This document shows, piece by piece, positions 22,076 to 34,089 of a stretch of DNA of 64,000 nucleotides. The notes below the pieces were generated by a model, which saw nothing but the letters and a program-made list of their open reading frames with translations, was not told where the DNA came from and ran no database searches. A program made the translations under genes and the position numbers. Position 1 is the first letter of the stretch; each line of letters begins with the position of its first letter. Source of the stretch: Carnegiea gigantea (Eukaryota; Streptophyta; Magnoliopsida; Caryophyllales; Cactaceae); contig JAKOGI010000335.1 in the NCBI GenBank assembly GCA_029747015.1, positions 549,501-613,500 of the forward strand, given 5' to 3'.

Positions 22076-23413
22076 CCTGGTATACTCATTCTAACTCTTC
22101 TTCCTTCTTTTTGTTTTCTTTCTCTTCCTTTTGTTTAGTTGTGGATATTAGGTTGTGATTAGTTGTGGATATTAGGTTAAGTTTAGTTGTGGGTGTTAGG
22201 TTGTGTTTTTATTGGTGATCAACTTTGAGGTGAAATTTGGGATGTTGTTGAGCCAACTGATGGCTATGATCACCTTTTTACTTTGTGTTTCTTTTTGTGT
22301 GTTTTGCTTTGTGTGTCTTGTGTTTGTGATTTTGTTTTCTTTGTTTTTATGTATTTTTGTGTGGTAGTGACTCCTTGACTCCCAATGAGGACATTGTGAG
22401 ATTTAGGTGTGAAGGTGGGAAGTCATATACCCTTTTGTGCATATTTTTATGAAATTTTTGGGCTTTTGTATAGTTTTCATGCTAGCTTTGGGAAACTCCT
22501 TGCTATTCTGATCAGCTTAAAAATCCCCTGTACTTTGACTATTAGCTTTGTATGTAAGCGGGATATGCATGATAGATATTCATCCTCAGTGTGTCATTCT
22601 AGGCCCTAATTCTAACCCTAATTGTTCATTATCGATGTGTAATTTAATTGTATTTATACCATTATCATTATCTTAGGGTCTTAGTCTTCCATAATTGGCT
22701 CTCCCACTTGTCTTGTACACGGTTACTTTGGTTTTTGTTTGTATTTTTAAAAAAATGAAAAAAAAAGAGAAATCAGGAATGATATGTATCCCTTTGAGGC
22801 ATGAGCTACTGGGTGTTACCCTTTGAATATCGCTAATGGGTGATAGCCTTTGAGGCAATACTGCTACTGGAAAAGTTTGCTTTCTGTGGGAATAAGTCCA
22901 TAATGTAGTTTGTGTTAGTCAAGTTGGGATTGAGTTTAATTACTATTAGCCTAAGTGCTAGGATGATGATACACTAGTGCACTAAGCACTATGATAGATT
23001 CAAAGTTTTAATGTACAGTAGGGTGAAAAGTTGGTGCTTCGATGTCATTCATAGGGATAGAGACTCTTGATATCTACATTATGTCTATACGTAGGCTAAT
23101 ATCTTTGTTACAAGGTTGATTTGTTTGGTTAGAACTTGTACAGCTTTCTCTCCTGTATATATTTGTGTTTTGTTTGTAAACCCAAAAAGATTTCTGTTTT
23201 TCTTTCTCTTTTTATTTTTCTTTTTCACGATTTTGTGGGCATATCTTTTGCAAACGCTCACGAGATCTCACTCGTCCACTTCGGAGAACCAAGTAGTTTA
23301 AAGGGCTTGTTGCATATGCTAAATACAACCACGATTCCTGCGAAAGTGAGTTAGATCCTTGGGCTAGTTTTTCTTTGTTTTGCTCACAAGCAAAAGGCTA
23401 GGTTTGGGGGAGT
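22076..23413 (+). other. Non-coding 3' internal region of the Athila-like element
   Basis: The text is T-rich and GTGTTTTG-rich, with no ORF of interest. It ends with CACAAGCAAAAGGCTAGGTTTGGGGGAG, where the ACAAGCAAA stretch and the purine run are the usual Athila-type lead-in to the right LTR. Confidence 0.65.
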
Positions 23414-24673
23414 GATGAACCCCTATTTTACCTCATTTTAGCTCCCATTTGATCCCTGTTTCTCATTGTTTTTATATCAAATATATATGAAAAAAGGTTA
23501 AATTTACTTCCTTTGATTCAATTATGCTTATAAAGTTATTTGTCCTACTTTCAGGAGAAATCTCTTTGTTTTGATAGAAAGGACAACTTTGGAATAAATT
23601 ACAAGGAAGAATAGAGGTGTAAGAAGCCTTGGGAACCAAGAGAGAAGCAGTGGGGAGAGTTTCTGCCGACCCAGAGATTTGGCATAGGGGCCCTGCGCCA
23701 GATGGCACGACTGTCCTGTGGTGGCATGGGCACCTCGTGCCAGGTGGCACAACCATGCCACTCCCCAGTTTTCGCGATAAAAGAAGCTTTTACGCTTTTG
23801 ATTAGGGGCCTCCTTAGGAGGTTTTTTGGGAGAGGTGATTTAGGTTTCCTTATCCCACTCTCAAACCCCATTAGGGGGAATAAATTAGGGTAATTAGGTT
23901 AGATTAAAAGACTATTTTTAATTCAAGCATTTGGATTCGATCTTCAATTCAATCAAGCATAAGTTTTCTCTTCTCTTCCTCTCTATTTTGTATATTTATG
24001 TTCATGTTTTGGTTTATATGCTTTTGTGATGTCTGGTGACTTTAGTTGTGATTTTGGATCGTGATTAGCCTCTTGATGGCTAATTGATCTTGTTTAGGCC
24101 TTTACCCACCTTGTTTATGCCTGAATTTAGAGTTTTCTTTCATGTCCACCAGGTGTTCGATGAAATGCTTGAAAGAGCTTTCATTCGTGTTTTGGGGCAT
24201 TCGACTTATGCCGAGAGGTGAGGTTGATTGTCTAGTGTGGGTAGAGAGAATAGCTGGGATTTGGACATGAAAATAGTTTCGGTCACTAGCTAGATTAAGG
24301 GTTGTCAATCTTGTAATTTAATTGAGCTAATCCTATGAAAATAGGAGGTTAGAACAATTAGACTAGCTCATAGCTATTGAGGGAGGGCTTGGGTGGTCTT
24401 TAATGATGCAACCGATCATCTTTGAATACTAGCATAACTTGGGAAGGTTAGGGTTTGACTTGATTCGTTGGTTTACTTAAGGTTTAATCAGAATCGAAGT
24501 CTTTGCTTTTGTTTTAATAGTTTAGTTCTATTTTCTATCCCTTCTGTTTTGCCTAGCTTGAGACGTTTTAGTTAGTTCTAGTATTTAAAAACACAACTCC
24601 CTGTCGACGACACCCTAAGTACTGAAGATGCACCTTGCACTTGGGGTTTATAAATATCAAAACTTCCCTAATA
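23414..24673 (+). repeat. Right LTR of the Athila-like element
   Basis: It matches 15817-17033 and includes the GC-rich palindromic block at 23685-23765. It has an extra stretch near 24597-24640 (CTGTCGACGACACC region) absent from the left LTR. It ends CCTAATA at 24673. Confidence 0.9.
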
Positions 24674-24678
24674 GTCGC

Positions 24679-25040
24679 ACTTTCCTTGTAAAAATGAACC
24701 CCACTTCTATGCTCACCCGATCCAATCGGCATCTTCATAGTAAGGTCCTGCATCATACATGGCTTGCGAGTGAACATTGCAGTACAACAAAGATCCTCAA
24801 TTAATTGTACAATTGATATCAAGTTGCAATTTAGACTAGGCACATATAATACATCATGTAACATCAACTTATCGTCTAGTCTTACAGATCCTCGTTTATT
24901 GGTATAGGACGTAGCTTCATTGGGCATTCCCACGGGCACGGCAACAATCTCACAAATATTGGATAGTAGACTTAAATTTCCTGTCATATGATATAAAGCA
25001 CCACTATCCAAGAGCCAGTCACACTTACCTGACAAACGTT
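24679..25040 (-). pseudogene. Copia B protease (part 5' of the nested insertion)
   Basis: Minus-strand reading CDWLLDSGALYHMTGNLSLL holds the Asp-Ser-Gly active site of a copia protease (about 24965-25030). It is followed by LHDVLYVPSLNCNLISI, the usual link to the GAG-pre-integrase region. The reading reaches the insertion point at 24678 and continues at 15816. Upstream gag is in other frames. Confidence 0.88.
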
Positions 25041-26128
25041 CATAATTGTCTTTTGGAGCCTCAATAAGACTTAATATCTTCTGTACCTGGTCATCTGAAA
25101 TTTAAGTGAGGGCTAACTGGAATTCATCACCTTGTGAGGCCTGAGAGTCCTTGGCTTTGCTTATTGTTGTTGCGCTGCTATCCTGAATGTGGGTTACGTA
25201 TGCTAATTCCTTTCCAGGATATGTTCCACGTTCTCTACCGACATTACTTCGTCCTCATCCTTGTCCACCCCATCCTCACCCTCTGTTGTTACGCCCTCCT
25301 TGTGTTCCCCAGCCTACAGGACATTCTATTATTTTAGAGCAATTTGCCTCCTCGTAGCCGATCTTTCCACATTGTCTACAACTCAGCCTGTCTCCACGTT
25401 GCTACCCAGACCTGGTGTTATGCGAAACAACAAAGCAGAGGCGTTTTCGAGCCTGTGATCACGATTAACCATAACTTTCTTGTTATTCTCCTCTTGTTGA
25501 ACCATGCTAAAGACCTTGCTGAGAGATAGGAGAGGATCCAAAGCGAGAATTTGGGAGCGAACGTTAGAGTATATATTATCATTCAGTCCCATCAAGAACT
25601 GGTGAACTTTATCATCCTTGACCTTCTTTGCATACTTCGTTGCTGCCTTACATATACAGACTGCCTACCGTAATTTCCGAGTTCATTCTAGAGCCCCATT
25701 AATTTTGAGAAAAACTCAACTACCTCGAGGTTGTCTTGCTTACATGATGCGAGTTCAAACTTCAATTAATGGATCTTCAGTATGTTCGGAATGGCATATC
25801 TTTTCTGGATGTTTTCCCAAATTCCTTGGGCTGAGTCGGCATAGGTGATGGAAGCATGCAACTTTGGGTCGATAACATTTAAAATCCAGGACGTAATCAT
25901 CAAGTTAATGATGATCCATGCATTTGTCTCTGCTGAGTACTCACCTTTCGTAATCTCGGCCTTTTCAATAGTACCATCAATGAAAGCGATTTTGTTCTTT
26001 GCCGTAAGTGCCATAGTCACAGCCTTTTCCCATAACTCGTAGTTTTTCCCATCAAACTTGGTAGCGGTGATTATTGCACCAGGTGCGTCTGAAGGATGGA
26101 GATAATATGGTGATCGATTATTGATCAC
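25041..26128 (-). pseudogene. Copia B gag (Retrotran_gag_3 type)
   Basis: The minus-strand ORF from 26128 reads YYLHPSDAPGAIITATKFDG and NYELWEKAVTMAL, the conserved N-terminal gag domain of one copia group. WIINLMITSWILNVIDP-like text follows. The ORF closes at 25766. A later piece (25383-25595) with GLNDNIYSNVRSQILALDP is the middle of gag in another frame. A frame-disrupted zinc-knuckle region should lie near 25150-25380 but is not clear. Confidence 0.85.
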
Positions 26129-26520
26129 GAATTCGGTGGGCTTATCATCTTTACCTATCTCGATTCTTGACTAAACCTTCTTTGAATTTATGAGATTGAT
26201 TTTTTTCTAAGAGGTTAAATTTATATATCAATTAGGCCATAATCAAACGAGTCATATACATAAGTTCAAATGAGGCTCCAACCAAAACCAATTGGCAATG
26301 GTTAGAGTAGCTTACAATCTTATATATATGCTCTAGCCCTTTAATTTCATCAATATGGGGCAACACCCACAATCATATTCTTTGAGTTTTTATCAATGTG
26401 GGACAATACCCACTTTTATACTTCAACACGCCCCCTCATGTGTGGGCTACTAATAAGGCACAACACTTGCACATAATTTTTAATCAAACGGGAAAAGTGG
26501 CAAATCAAGATCGAGTACCC
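26129..26520 (-). other. Copia B leader between the 5' LTR and gag
   Basis: About 390 bp of AT-rich leader without an ORF lies between the primer site and gag. It contains CAATATGGGGCAACACCCAC-like text repeated twice (about 26351 and 26395). Confidence 0.6.
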
Positions 26521-26532
26521 GCTCTTATACCA
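26521..26532 (-). promoter_or_regulatory. Primer binding site of copia B
   Basis: Minus-strand TGGTATAAGAGC, one base from the usual TGGTATCAGAGC, directly follows the 5' LTR on that strand. Confidence 0.85.
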
Positions 26533-26792
26533 TGTAGAAATCTATGATATTTGGAAGCATGAATCAACCGAGCCTAAAGGCCTCGGTACTTCTCATTGAT
26601 TTGCATGGCCAATACATGCTACATATATGACAAACAAGCGAGAATGTTGTGCTAGCCCTAGTCGACTACTTGGCAGCTAAGCAACACCAACATTAGGCAG
26701 AATACAATTCTACCAAAATAAGAACACTAGCTTATCTGCAACTTTATCACTTAAGGAATAAAAAATATTTACACAATATTGCTATTCTATCA
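26533..26792 (-). repeat. 5' LTR of copia B
   Basis: It is the partner of 12447-12709. On the minus strand it starts TGATAGAATAGCAAT and ends TTTCTACA. TGTAC follows outside it at 26793-26797. Confidence 0.9.
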
Positions 26793-27031
26793 TGTACTTT
26801 GATAATTTGCTGATTTAATTACTTCTTATTTTATAATTTAGGTTGAGCTTAATTGCCCTATGATTCTCTTCTATTGTAATGTTGCAAGAAGAAAGAATTT
26901 CTTGTAATGATAATCAGATTAAGCTATAGTACTGGAAGTTAAATTGTCATTTTGTTTTTTTAGAAGTTAATCGTCATTATTCACCTAAATTCGGCTAAAA
27001 GAAAGTAGTTTGACCACCTACATCATAGGTT
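26793..27031. other. Host remnant between copia B and gypsy C
   Basis: AT-rich DNA with no ORF or recognised repeat. It would originally have adjoined the DNA at 41149. Confidence 0.5.
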
Positions 27032-27743
27032 TGTAGGCACTGAAAATTTATTCTTGCCGTATCAAAAAATAAAATAAAATTAATTAACTAGGTCAATCCT
27101 TTTAATTCATTTAATCAGGCCTAAAGACTCCCAAGTCAAGTCTAAAAGACTCACAAGTCAAGTCCAAGATGAAGCCCAAATGACTTTCAAGTCCAGGCTC
27201 AGTCAAAATTCAAGTCAAAACCCAAACCGAGGCTCAAGACGACTACCAAGTTAAGTCACAACCTAAAGCCTGAACGACATCCAATTTAAGGCGCGGTCAA
27301 AGTAAAAGTCAAAGTCAAAGACAAAGTCAAAAGTCAAAGTAAAAGGTCAAGGCTTATATCAACTCATAAGTCAAACATCAAAACGACTCTCAAGTCAACG
27401 TCCGGCCAAAACTCAATGCGACTTTCAAGTCAATGCTCGGCCCAAGTCCAGGAAACTCCCAAGTCGAAGTCAAAATCAAAGTCAAAGTTAAAGTCAAAAC
27501 AAACAAAAGTCAAAGCAGTCCAAGCTGAGGCCTGATTGAAAGGCCTAAAACCCAAGCCAAGGCCTATCTTGACTTTCAAGGGGGAGACTTTTCTATAAAT
27601 AGGCCCCTACCCCCCTTAACTCAAAAGTTGGAAAACCCATCCTTAAAAGAGAAAGAATTAGTGGATTTTGTATTCATAGAGATTGTACCAAATTCATTCA
27701 ATTGAATCTATAAATATTCAATCTTTGTAATTTTGCGATTACA
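27032..27743 (+). repeat. Left LTR of gypsy C
   Basis: It is dominated by short direct repeats of GTCAAA and CAAGTC (densest at about 27295-27355 and 27460-27515). A CTATAAATAGG box near 27593 is a likely TATA element. It matches 40451-41148 and, in reverse, 59970-60689. Confidence 0.9.
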
Positions 27744-27748
27744 AAATT

Positions 27749-27767
27749 TGACACGCTTAGTGGGACC
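27749..27767 (+). promoter_or_regulatory. Likely primer binding site of gypsy C
   Basis: TGACACGCTTAGTGGGACC lies five bases after the LTR. It resembles the TGGCACGC...GTGGGAC sites of Tat-type elements. I do not assign the tRNA. Confidence 0.55.
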
Positions 27768-27840
27768 ATCTCTACCTCTCATCTCTTTTTCTTAAAGACC
27801 AAGACTTTCAAGTCATAAGAACATCATCTTCAACAAAGAA

Positions 27841-29904
27841 ATGGCTACAGAGAACGTTCCTGGACAAGCTTCGAAGAAGAAGAACATGGGATCTTTCTCT
27901 CTCAGATCCTGTGAAGCGAGCGTCACTTCTAGCAAGCATGCTCATACAATGAACACCAGGAGCATAGCAAAAGCTGCTCCATAGGCCGTTGCTAGGCAGA
28001 CTGTGTCACCCCCATCTAAACTCCAAGGCTTGAAGACGCAACACAAGGCGTCATCTTGGGTGGATGAAATTTAAAAACTTCGCCTTCAATCTCCAGTCTG
28101 TGAGGTTGAAGACTGCCATAGCAGTAACTCTTCTTCGCCCTCACCAAAGGGGGTGCGCATGTCAGAGACTGAAAATGAATCCTCTGATACCATCATCATG
28201 CCAGTCATGATGACAGAGGCTGCTAACCTTGAAGAACAGCTGACAAGTATGAAGGCTACCTTGGATAGGCACTCTAAAGAGAGTGCAGAGAAGGACGCCT
28301 AAATTAAGCGCCAGAATGACCAAATTGTCGAACTAATGAAGAGGCTGGAAAAGAAGTTCTCTGAAGCTTCCAACAAAGGTTCGAGCGCTGAAGACTCTGG
28401 TAAAGAGTCGCACCACAGTGAGGAATCTGACAACGACCACAAAGCAAAGAGGGACTACTCATTGGGCTCAATATCGATTGAGCAGATTCAGAGCTTGATA
28501 GCAAACGCAGTCAAGGTTCAGCTGGGAGGAGGGTCTCACAAGACCCACTTGTACACAAAGCCCTACATAAAGAGGATCGACATGCTACGCATGCTCTTTG
28601 GCTATTAGCCTCCTAAGTTCAACTAGTTCGATGGCAAGGGCAACCCCAAACAGCATGTCGCGCACTTCATTGAGACGTGCAATAATGCTGGCACAGAGAG
28701 AGACCGACTAGTGAAGCAGTTTGTCCAAACTCTAAAAGGGATTACGTCCGACTGGTACACAAACTTGGAGCCAGAGTCCATTGATAGCTGGCACCAAATG
28801 GAGTAGGAGTTCCTAAATCGGTTCTACAGCACTCAGCGCATCGTTAGTATGACAGAGCTGACAAACACTAGACAATGGAACGATGAGCCAGTCCTTGACT
28901 ATGTTAATCGCTGGAGATCCCTTAGTCTCGAGTGCAAGGACCGTTTGTTACAAGATTCAGTTTTCGAAATGTGTGCGCAGGGCATGGAGTGGGATTTACT
29001 ATATGTCTTGCAGATGAGTAAGCTGAGGACCTTCCAGGAACTGACAACGAAAGCTCATGATATAGAGATGACAATTGCAAGTCACCGTAGTAATTCTTCT
29101 TCCTTATCTGACTCTAGGAAGGATATGGGAAAATTCAAGAAAAATCCCAATTCCTCAAAGTCCTCAAACAAAGAATCCATGGCTGCTTCAACCGGGGAAC
29201 CAGTCCGAATATCCGGAAAGCCCAAGTATGAAAACAAAAAAAGTGGGTTCTCCAAGGATACTGAGAAGAAGCGTCATACGTTGAAGAAACTGGAGGCGAA
29301 GAAATATCCCTTCCCTAACTCAGACTTGTCAGGAATGCTCGAGCTTCTAGAGTTAAAACGCCCTAAAGAAGCTGGAAGGGTTATTGACCCAAAATATTAT
29401 CGATATCAGAGGGTGGTTAGTTACCCTCTTGAGAAATGCATTATGCTCAAGGGGCGTATTATGCAGCTTACCAGGGATGGGAAGATAATATTGGATTTGG
29501 ACGACACTATCAAGATAAATTATATCTTCACTCAGCTAGAGTATTCCTCATCGCCCTGGAAGCCAAAGTGTATTCAACCTCATGATAAAGTAAACACTGA
29601 ATTGATTTCTTCCCTTGGAGAGAAATTAATTATAATTCAATTTGGAAGTTTGGAGCCTGTGGCAGTTCCAATTGAATCCAAAGAACCTGTGACAGAGACT
29701 GATTTTCTTTTGAATGTCTCTAAGAAAGCTGATGATGATGAAGAGGGATGGACTCTCGCAATCGCCGAAGGCCAAGAAGCAAAGCCAAGTACAATTGTCA
29801 CCTCTTCACCGTGGGAAGAGACAAGGACGAAAAAAGAGCCCTCGTCATTTAGAAGGAAAGAAGAAGTCCAAGAGCATCCAAAGGCACGAGATTTTGCCTA
29901 TTGA
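27841..29904 (+). pseudogene. Gypsy C gag
   Basis: The structural protein starts at the ATG at 27841 (MATENVPGQASKKKNMG). A Retrotrans_gag domain lies at about 28620-29080. Its signature is FDGKGNPKQHVAHFIETC, LVKQFVQTLKG, DWYTNLEP, FLNRFYST and ELTNTRQWNDEPVLDYVNRW. A Lys/Ser-rich tail follows and the ORF runs to 29904. In-frame stops near 27982, 28072, 28302, 28608 and 28806 (TAG where tryptophan or glutamine is expected) break it. No zinc knuckle was seen. Confidence 0.85.
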
Positions 29905-30179
29905 CCTTCTTGAGCAGGAGCCATTAGTCCTGTCACACTTGAAGAGTTATTCCCAACAGGCTTCTTTGAGAAGGTTACAGTCAACATGACCTTATGTTCT
30001 AAGCTCGAAGAAGAGGAAGGCGAAGGAAGTGACGGACAAGAGGAGTCTCCTAGAGTAGCTAATAAGACCTTAACTACCCTGGAGGCTTTGCCAGCTTGTA
30101 TGGGCTGGGGATAAATTTTTTATTTGCTTGACAAGATACGGCAACATGTGGTTGCTGCCTTACAACACCCAAAACTTTA

Positions 30180-30800
30180 CACTGATAAAGTCAAGGATGT
30201 GAAGGATTAACAGAAAGCCCTGTTCAGTGTGCCTCTTGCAACACCGCAGTCACTTTCACTGATGATAATTTGTTGTTGAGATCCAAGCCTCACAATCATC
30301 CTTTGTTTGTGACTGGTTACATTAGGGAGCAGAAAGTTAGGCGCATTCTCGTGGATGGAGGGTCAGCCATCAACATCATGCCCAAGTCCACAATGAGCGA
30401 CCGACGCATCACGGTGGAAGAACTGTCTAAGAGCCGAACGATGATTCAAGGCTTCAACCTTGAAGGCTAGCGTGCAATTGGCATGGTTCGCATTGAACTG
30501 ATAATGGGAGATTTGTCGACATCCTCCATCTTCCATGTGATCGATGCTAAGACTTCCTACAGGTTACTACTTGGGCGACCATGGCTTCATAAACATGGGA
30601 TAGTGGCTTCCACTTTACACCAGTGCCTTAAGTACTACCGTGATGGAGAGAAGAAAATAAATGGGGACGTCAAGCCATTCACTAAAGCTAAGCCTCATTT
30701 TGCAGATGCAAGGTTCCTTGAAGAAGGTGCCGCACCTAAGGAAACCAGCTGCCAACCATTTATTCCACAGGCAAAGGTGTCGCAAAGAAGGCCCCTCTAG
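30180..30800 (+). pseudogene. Gypsy C protease
   Basis: The active-site text ILVDGGSAINIMPKSTM lies at about 30345-30395, in the Asp-Gly-Gly-Ser form usual for Tat-type elements, not the DSG or DTG of most others. SYRLLLGRPWLHKHG (about 30556-30600) is the conserved second half of retropepsins. A TAG at 30468 separates the halves. Confidence 0.88.
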
Positions 30801-31947
30801 CAACAAAAGATGATGCTCGTAAGCAGCAGCTCGAGAAAAAAGCAAGCAAGCAAGGTAGCACCATTTCTCGTGTTGAGCGAGTTGCTAAACTGGCTGACAC
30901 TTCAACGAGATCAATGCCACCAATTTTAAGGTACATACCTAAGTCTCGCCGTAAGGAGGGTGAATCGCCCTTTAGCGAGTGCACAGGCAGTAGTATCAAG
31001 GTCAAGCTCCTAAGGGTGAAGAAGCTGGCATAATCTCCGTAAAACAGAATGTAACAGTTCCAACCCTTAAGATATGGCAGGCTAAGGTGAGTCCGCCCCC
31101 TATTCTGGTGTTTATCGTTTCTTCCAAAGAAGGCGATGATTTGTTAAGAGCGCGGACCGAGGAAGGATTTGATCCCAACACCTAAAACCTCATGGAAAAG
31201 GCTAGCTATGACTTTCAAAATCCAACTACCTTAGGAAAGGTAGTTAAAGTCAAGCCTCATGGACTTACTGAAACTCAGAGAAAGATTTAGGAGCAGGGAG
31301 GTTCAATAGGCATCTTTAAAGTCGGACTAGGCTTTATACCACCACAGCCAATCAGAATCTCTGTGCGATGAAAGGACAAGAAGGTGGAAATTCAACACAT
31401 CTCAGCTGAAGAGGTAGATGAGAGTGAAGATGAAAGTGCTTCATCTAACACAAAACCCTCTGTCTTTGATAAGCTGCAATCGCCCGCTCTAAGAAAACGT
31501 CCGTCAGTGTTCACCTAAATAGGGAAAGATAAAGGCCACAAAATCTCTGTTTTCAATAGAATCAAATATGTTCCCCAGCCAAGGCATTCATTGTTTGCTA
31601 GAATAAAAATTGATGAAGAGTCTTCAAGCTCACGGCTTCAATAGGAGAAACATTCTGCGTTTAGCCGTTTGGGAGTGATAGATGAAGTTTAGAGCTCTAT
31701 CCCTTCTCATATGAAGTGTTTCTCCAGCTTGAATGTGAAGAAAGACGGTTTATTAATAGTAAAGAGGCGTACTATGATCTTCACATGTTGGCAAAAGAAC
31801 TCTAACTCTGGTAATGAAGCAGAGGAAGAAGAAGTTGTTTCTTCCAATCATATCACAGCCTATGAATGTGATGACTCTGACTCAGAGATAGAGCTGGCCA
31901 AAACTCCTGAGACTCTCGAAGATGGGGGGTAGGCTACAATTGATGAG
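30801..31947 (+). pseudogene. Gypsy C spacer coding region between protease and RT
   Basis: Long acidic and Lys-rich readings without a known domain occupy this part, broken by several stops (for example near 31030, 31183, 31369 and 31690). The 31711-31932 ORF (KCFSSLNVKKDG to KTPETLEDGG) leads into the RT region. It is the connecting part of the polyprotein and has no motif I recognise. Confidence 0.5.
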
Positions 31948-33170
31948 TTGAAAGAGTTGAATCTTGGAACCACTAAAGAGCCTCATCCTATCTATGTAAG
32001 CTCATCACTTACACCTGAAGAGGAAAAGCAGTACCTGGAACTCCTGTCTGGATATAAGGATGTGTTTGCCTGGAGCTATAAGGAAATGCTCATGTTGGAC
32101 CAAAAGGTTACGGTCCATTACTTATCCATCAAAAGGGGTATTTTTCCTAAAAGCAACCTCAGCGACGTTTTCACCAAGAGGTGCTACCAGATATTGAAAA
32201 GGAGGTCAACAAACTTATAGAGGTAGGATTCATTCATGAGGTCAAATACCCAACATAGATCGCAAACATCGTGCCCGTTAGGAAGAAAAATAGGCAACTT
32301 TGTATTTGTGTGGACTTCTAGGATCTCAATGACGCTTCTCCAAAAGATGATTTCCCACTCCCGGTCACAGAACTAATGATCGACTCAACTACAGGGCATG
32401 AAGCGTTGTCATTCATGGATTGTACTACAGGATACAATCAGATTCTGATGGCACTAGAAGATCAAGAGGCAACAGCTTTCCGCGCACCTAAAGGTATTTT
32501 TTCTTATAAGGTGATGCCCTTCGGACGTAAGAATACAGGAGCAACTTACCAAAGGGCAATGCAAACAACTTTTGATAATATGCTCCACAAAAAAGTTGAG
32601 TGCTACGTTGATGATTTGGTGGTCAAGTCCAAAAAGAGGGTGGACCACATACAAGATCTTCACCTAATCTTTAAGTGATTATGGAGATGTCAATTGAAGA
32701 TGAACCCAATCAAGTGCGCGTTTGGTGTCACATCTGGAAAATTCTTGGGTTTCATCGTGCACCATCGAGGGATTCAGATCGACCAATCCAAGATCAAGGC
32801 AATCCAAGAGATGCCTGAGCCGAAGAATCTCAGGGAGCTTTGTGGACTTTAAGGTCACCTGGCATACATGCGAAGATTCATCTCAAATCTTGGAGGACGT
32901 TGCCACCCTTTTAGCCACCTTATGAAAAAGAGTACACCGTTTGAATTGGACGACTCATGTCGAGCGGCTTTCAAGAAAATAAAGGAGTATTTGTCCTATC
33001 CTCCAATGTTGGGGGAACCCATCCCTGGTAAGCCTCTTCAACTGTATATTACAGCTCAGGGAAAATTCTTAAGAGCATTATGTGTGCAGGAAAACGAGGA
33101 AGGGAAAGAAGTCACCCTATACTACTTAAGTCATTGGTGCTGCATTGAAGTACTTTCCCATTGAAAAGAT
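31948..33170 (+). pseudogene. Gypsy C reverse transcriptase (RVT_1)
   Basis: The N-terminal link reads LLSGYKDVFAWSYKEM (about 32042-32090). The polymerase shows FMDCTTGYNQILMA, KVMPFGRKNTGATYQRAM and the intact catalytic CYVDDLVVKSK (YVDD at 32603-32614). FGVTSGKFLGFIVHHRGI and LRELCGL follow, then the connection to a degraded first RNase H (LQLYITAQGKFLRAL). Stops near 32258, 32323, 32677 and 32851 break it. Confidence 0.9.
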
Positions 33171-33369
33171 GTGCTTGTCGCTCATCGTTGCAATCCAGAA
33201 ACTTAAGCATTACATGGAAGCCTATACAGCGCAAGTGATCTCCAAAGCTGATCCTATCAAGTACATCTTATCTAGGCTAATCTTAAACGGGCGACTGGCA
33301 AAATGGGCTGTCATCTTAAAATAGTACGACCTTTTCTACGTATCCCAAAGAGCGGTTAAGGGATAAGCA

Positions 33370-33960
33370 TTGTCAGATTTTTTAGCAGATCATCCTATTC
33401 CTGATGATTGGGAGTTAAATGATGATTTACCAGGAGAAGACGTGTTCTACATTGATATCCTCCCTTCCGAAGAAATGTATTACAATGGTGCAGCTAGGCG
33501 AGATGGCACTGGTGCAGGAATGCTATTCATCTCCCCCGAAAAACACATTCTCCTGTGTTCATTTGTGCTCACTCAATTATGCTCTAATAATGTGGTAGAA
33601 TACCAAGCGCTTAGCTTAGGTCTTGAAATGGCTGTTGAGATGGGGATCATCGACCTCAACATATATGGTGACTTGCAGTTGGTCATCAATTAACTACTTA
33701 ACAAGCACGAGGTTAAGAAAGAGGACCTTGTCCCATATCACAGGCACGCATTACACCTGCTTAAACAAGTTGGACATGGTCAAGATAGAGCACGTGCCAG
33801 GGTATGCCAACAAGATGGCTAACGCATTGGCAATCCTTGCAGCCACTTTGGCACTGGGGCCAAAAGGAATGATGATTCCAGTATGTAGTTGCTGGGTTGT
33901 TCCGCCTAATGATGAAGACTCAGAGGAAGACATCAACATTATCTGTGTTTTTGAAATAGG
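33370..33960 (+). pseudogene. Gypsy C second RNase H (archaeal-type)
   Basis: The reading ARRDGTGAGMLFISP, SNNVVEYQALSLGLEMA and IYGDLQLVIN is the extra RNase H domain that Tat-type elements carry in addition to the normal one. EYQAL contains the catalytic glutamate and IYGD the aspartate. The ORF stops at 33691, and text continues in another frame with KIEHVPGYANKMANALA, the domain end. Confidence 0.85.
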
Positions 33961-34089
33961 TACAGAAGACTGGCGCCAACCTATAATTGAGTACTTAAAG
34001 CACGGAAAACTTCCTAGTGACCCAAGGCATAAGACGGAAATACAGCGGAAAGCTCTGAGCTTCCTTTACTACAACGGAATGCTCTATTG

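Larger units (their letters stand above)
15817..24673 (+). mobile_element. Non-autonomous Athila-like gypsy element nested in copia B
   Basis: LTRs of 1217 and 1260 bp (15817-17033 and 23414-24673) share TGATGAAC at the start and CCTAATA at the end. After the left LTR is a primer site resembling the Asp-tRNA site used by Athila elements (TGGCACCGTTGCCCGG, 17040). Before the right LTR is a polypurine tract GGTTTGGGGGAG (23402-23413). The interior, once the 3.6-kb CACTA insertion is ignored, is only about 2.8 kb. It holds one broken ORF and no protease, RT or integrase, so it must have moved with enzymes supplied in trans. Confidence 0.88.
12447..26792 (-). mobile_element. Copia B: Ty1/copia element (minus strand) split by a nested insertion
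   Basis: LTRs of about 260 bp lie at 12447-12709 and 26533-26792. Next to the low-coordinate LTR is the polypurine tract (AACTTGAGGGGGAG read on the minus strand, 12710-12723). Next to the other is a primer site TGGTATAAGAGC (26521-26532), one base off the usual initiator-Met match. Gag (25.4-26.1 kb) and protease (24.9-25.0 kb) are separated from integrase, RT and RNase H (15.8-12.8 kb) by an 8.9-kb Athila-like insertion. Frames are broken throughout. The flanks TATAC and TGTAC are a plausible aged target duplication. Confidence 0.9.
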
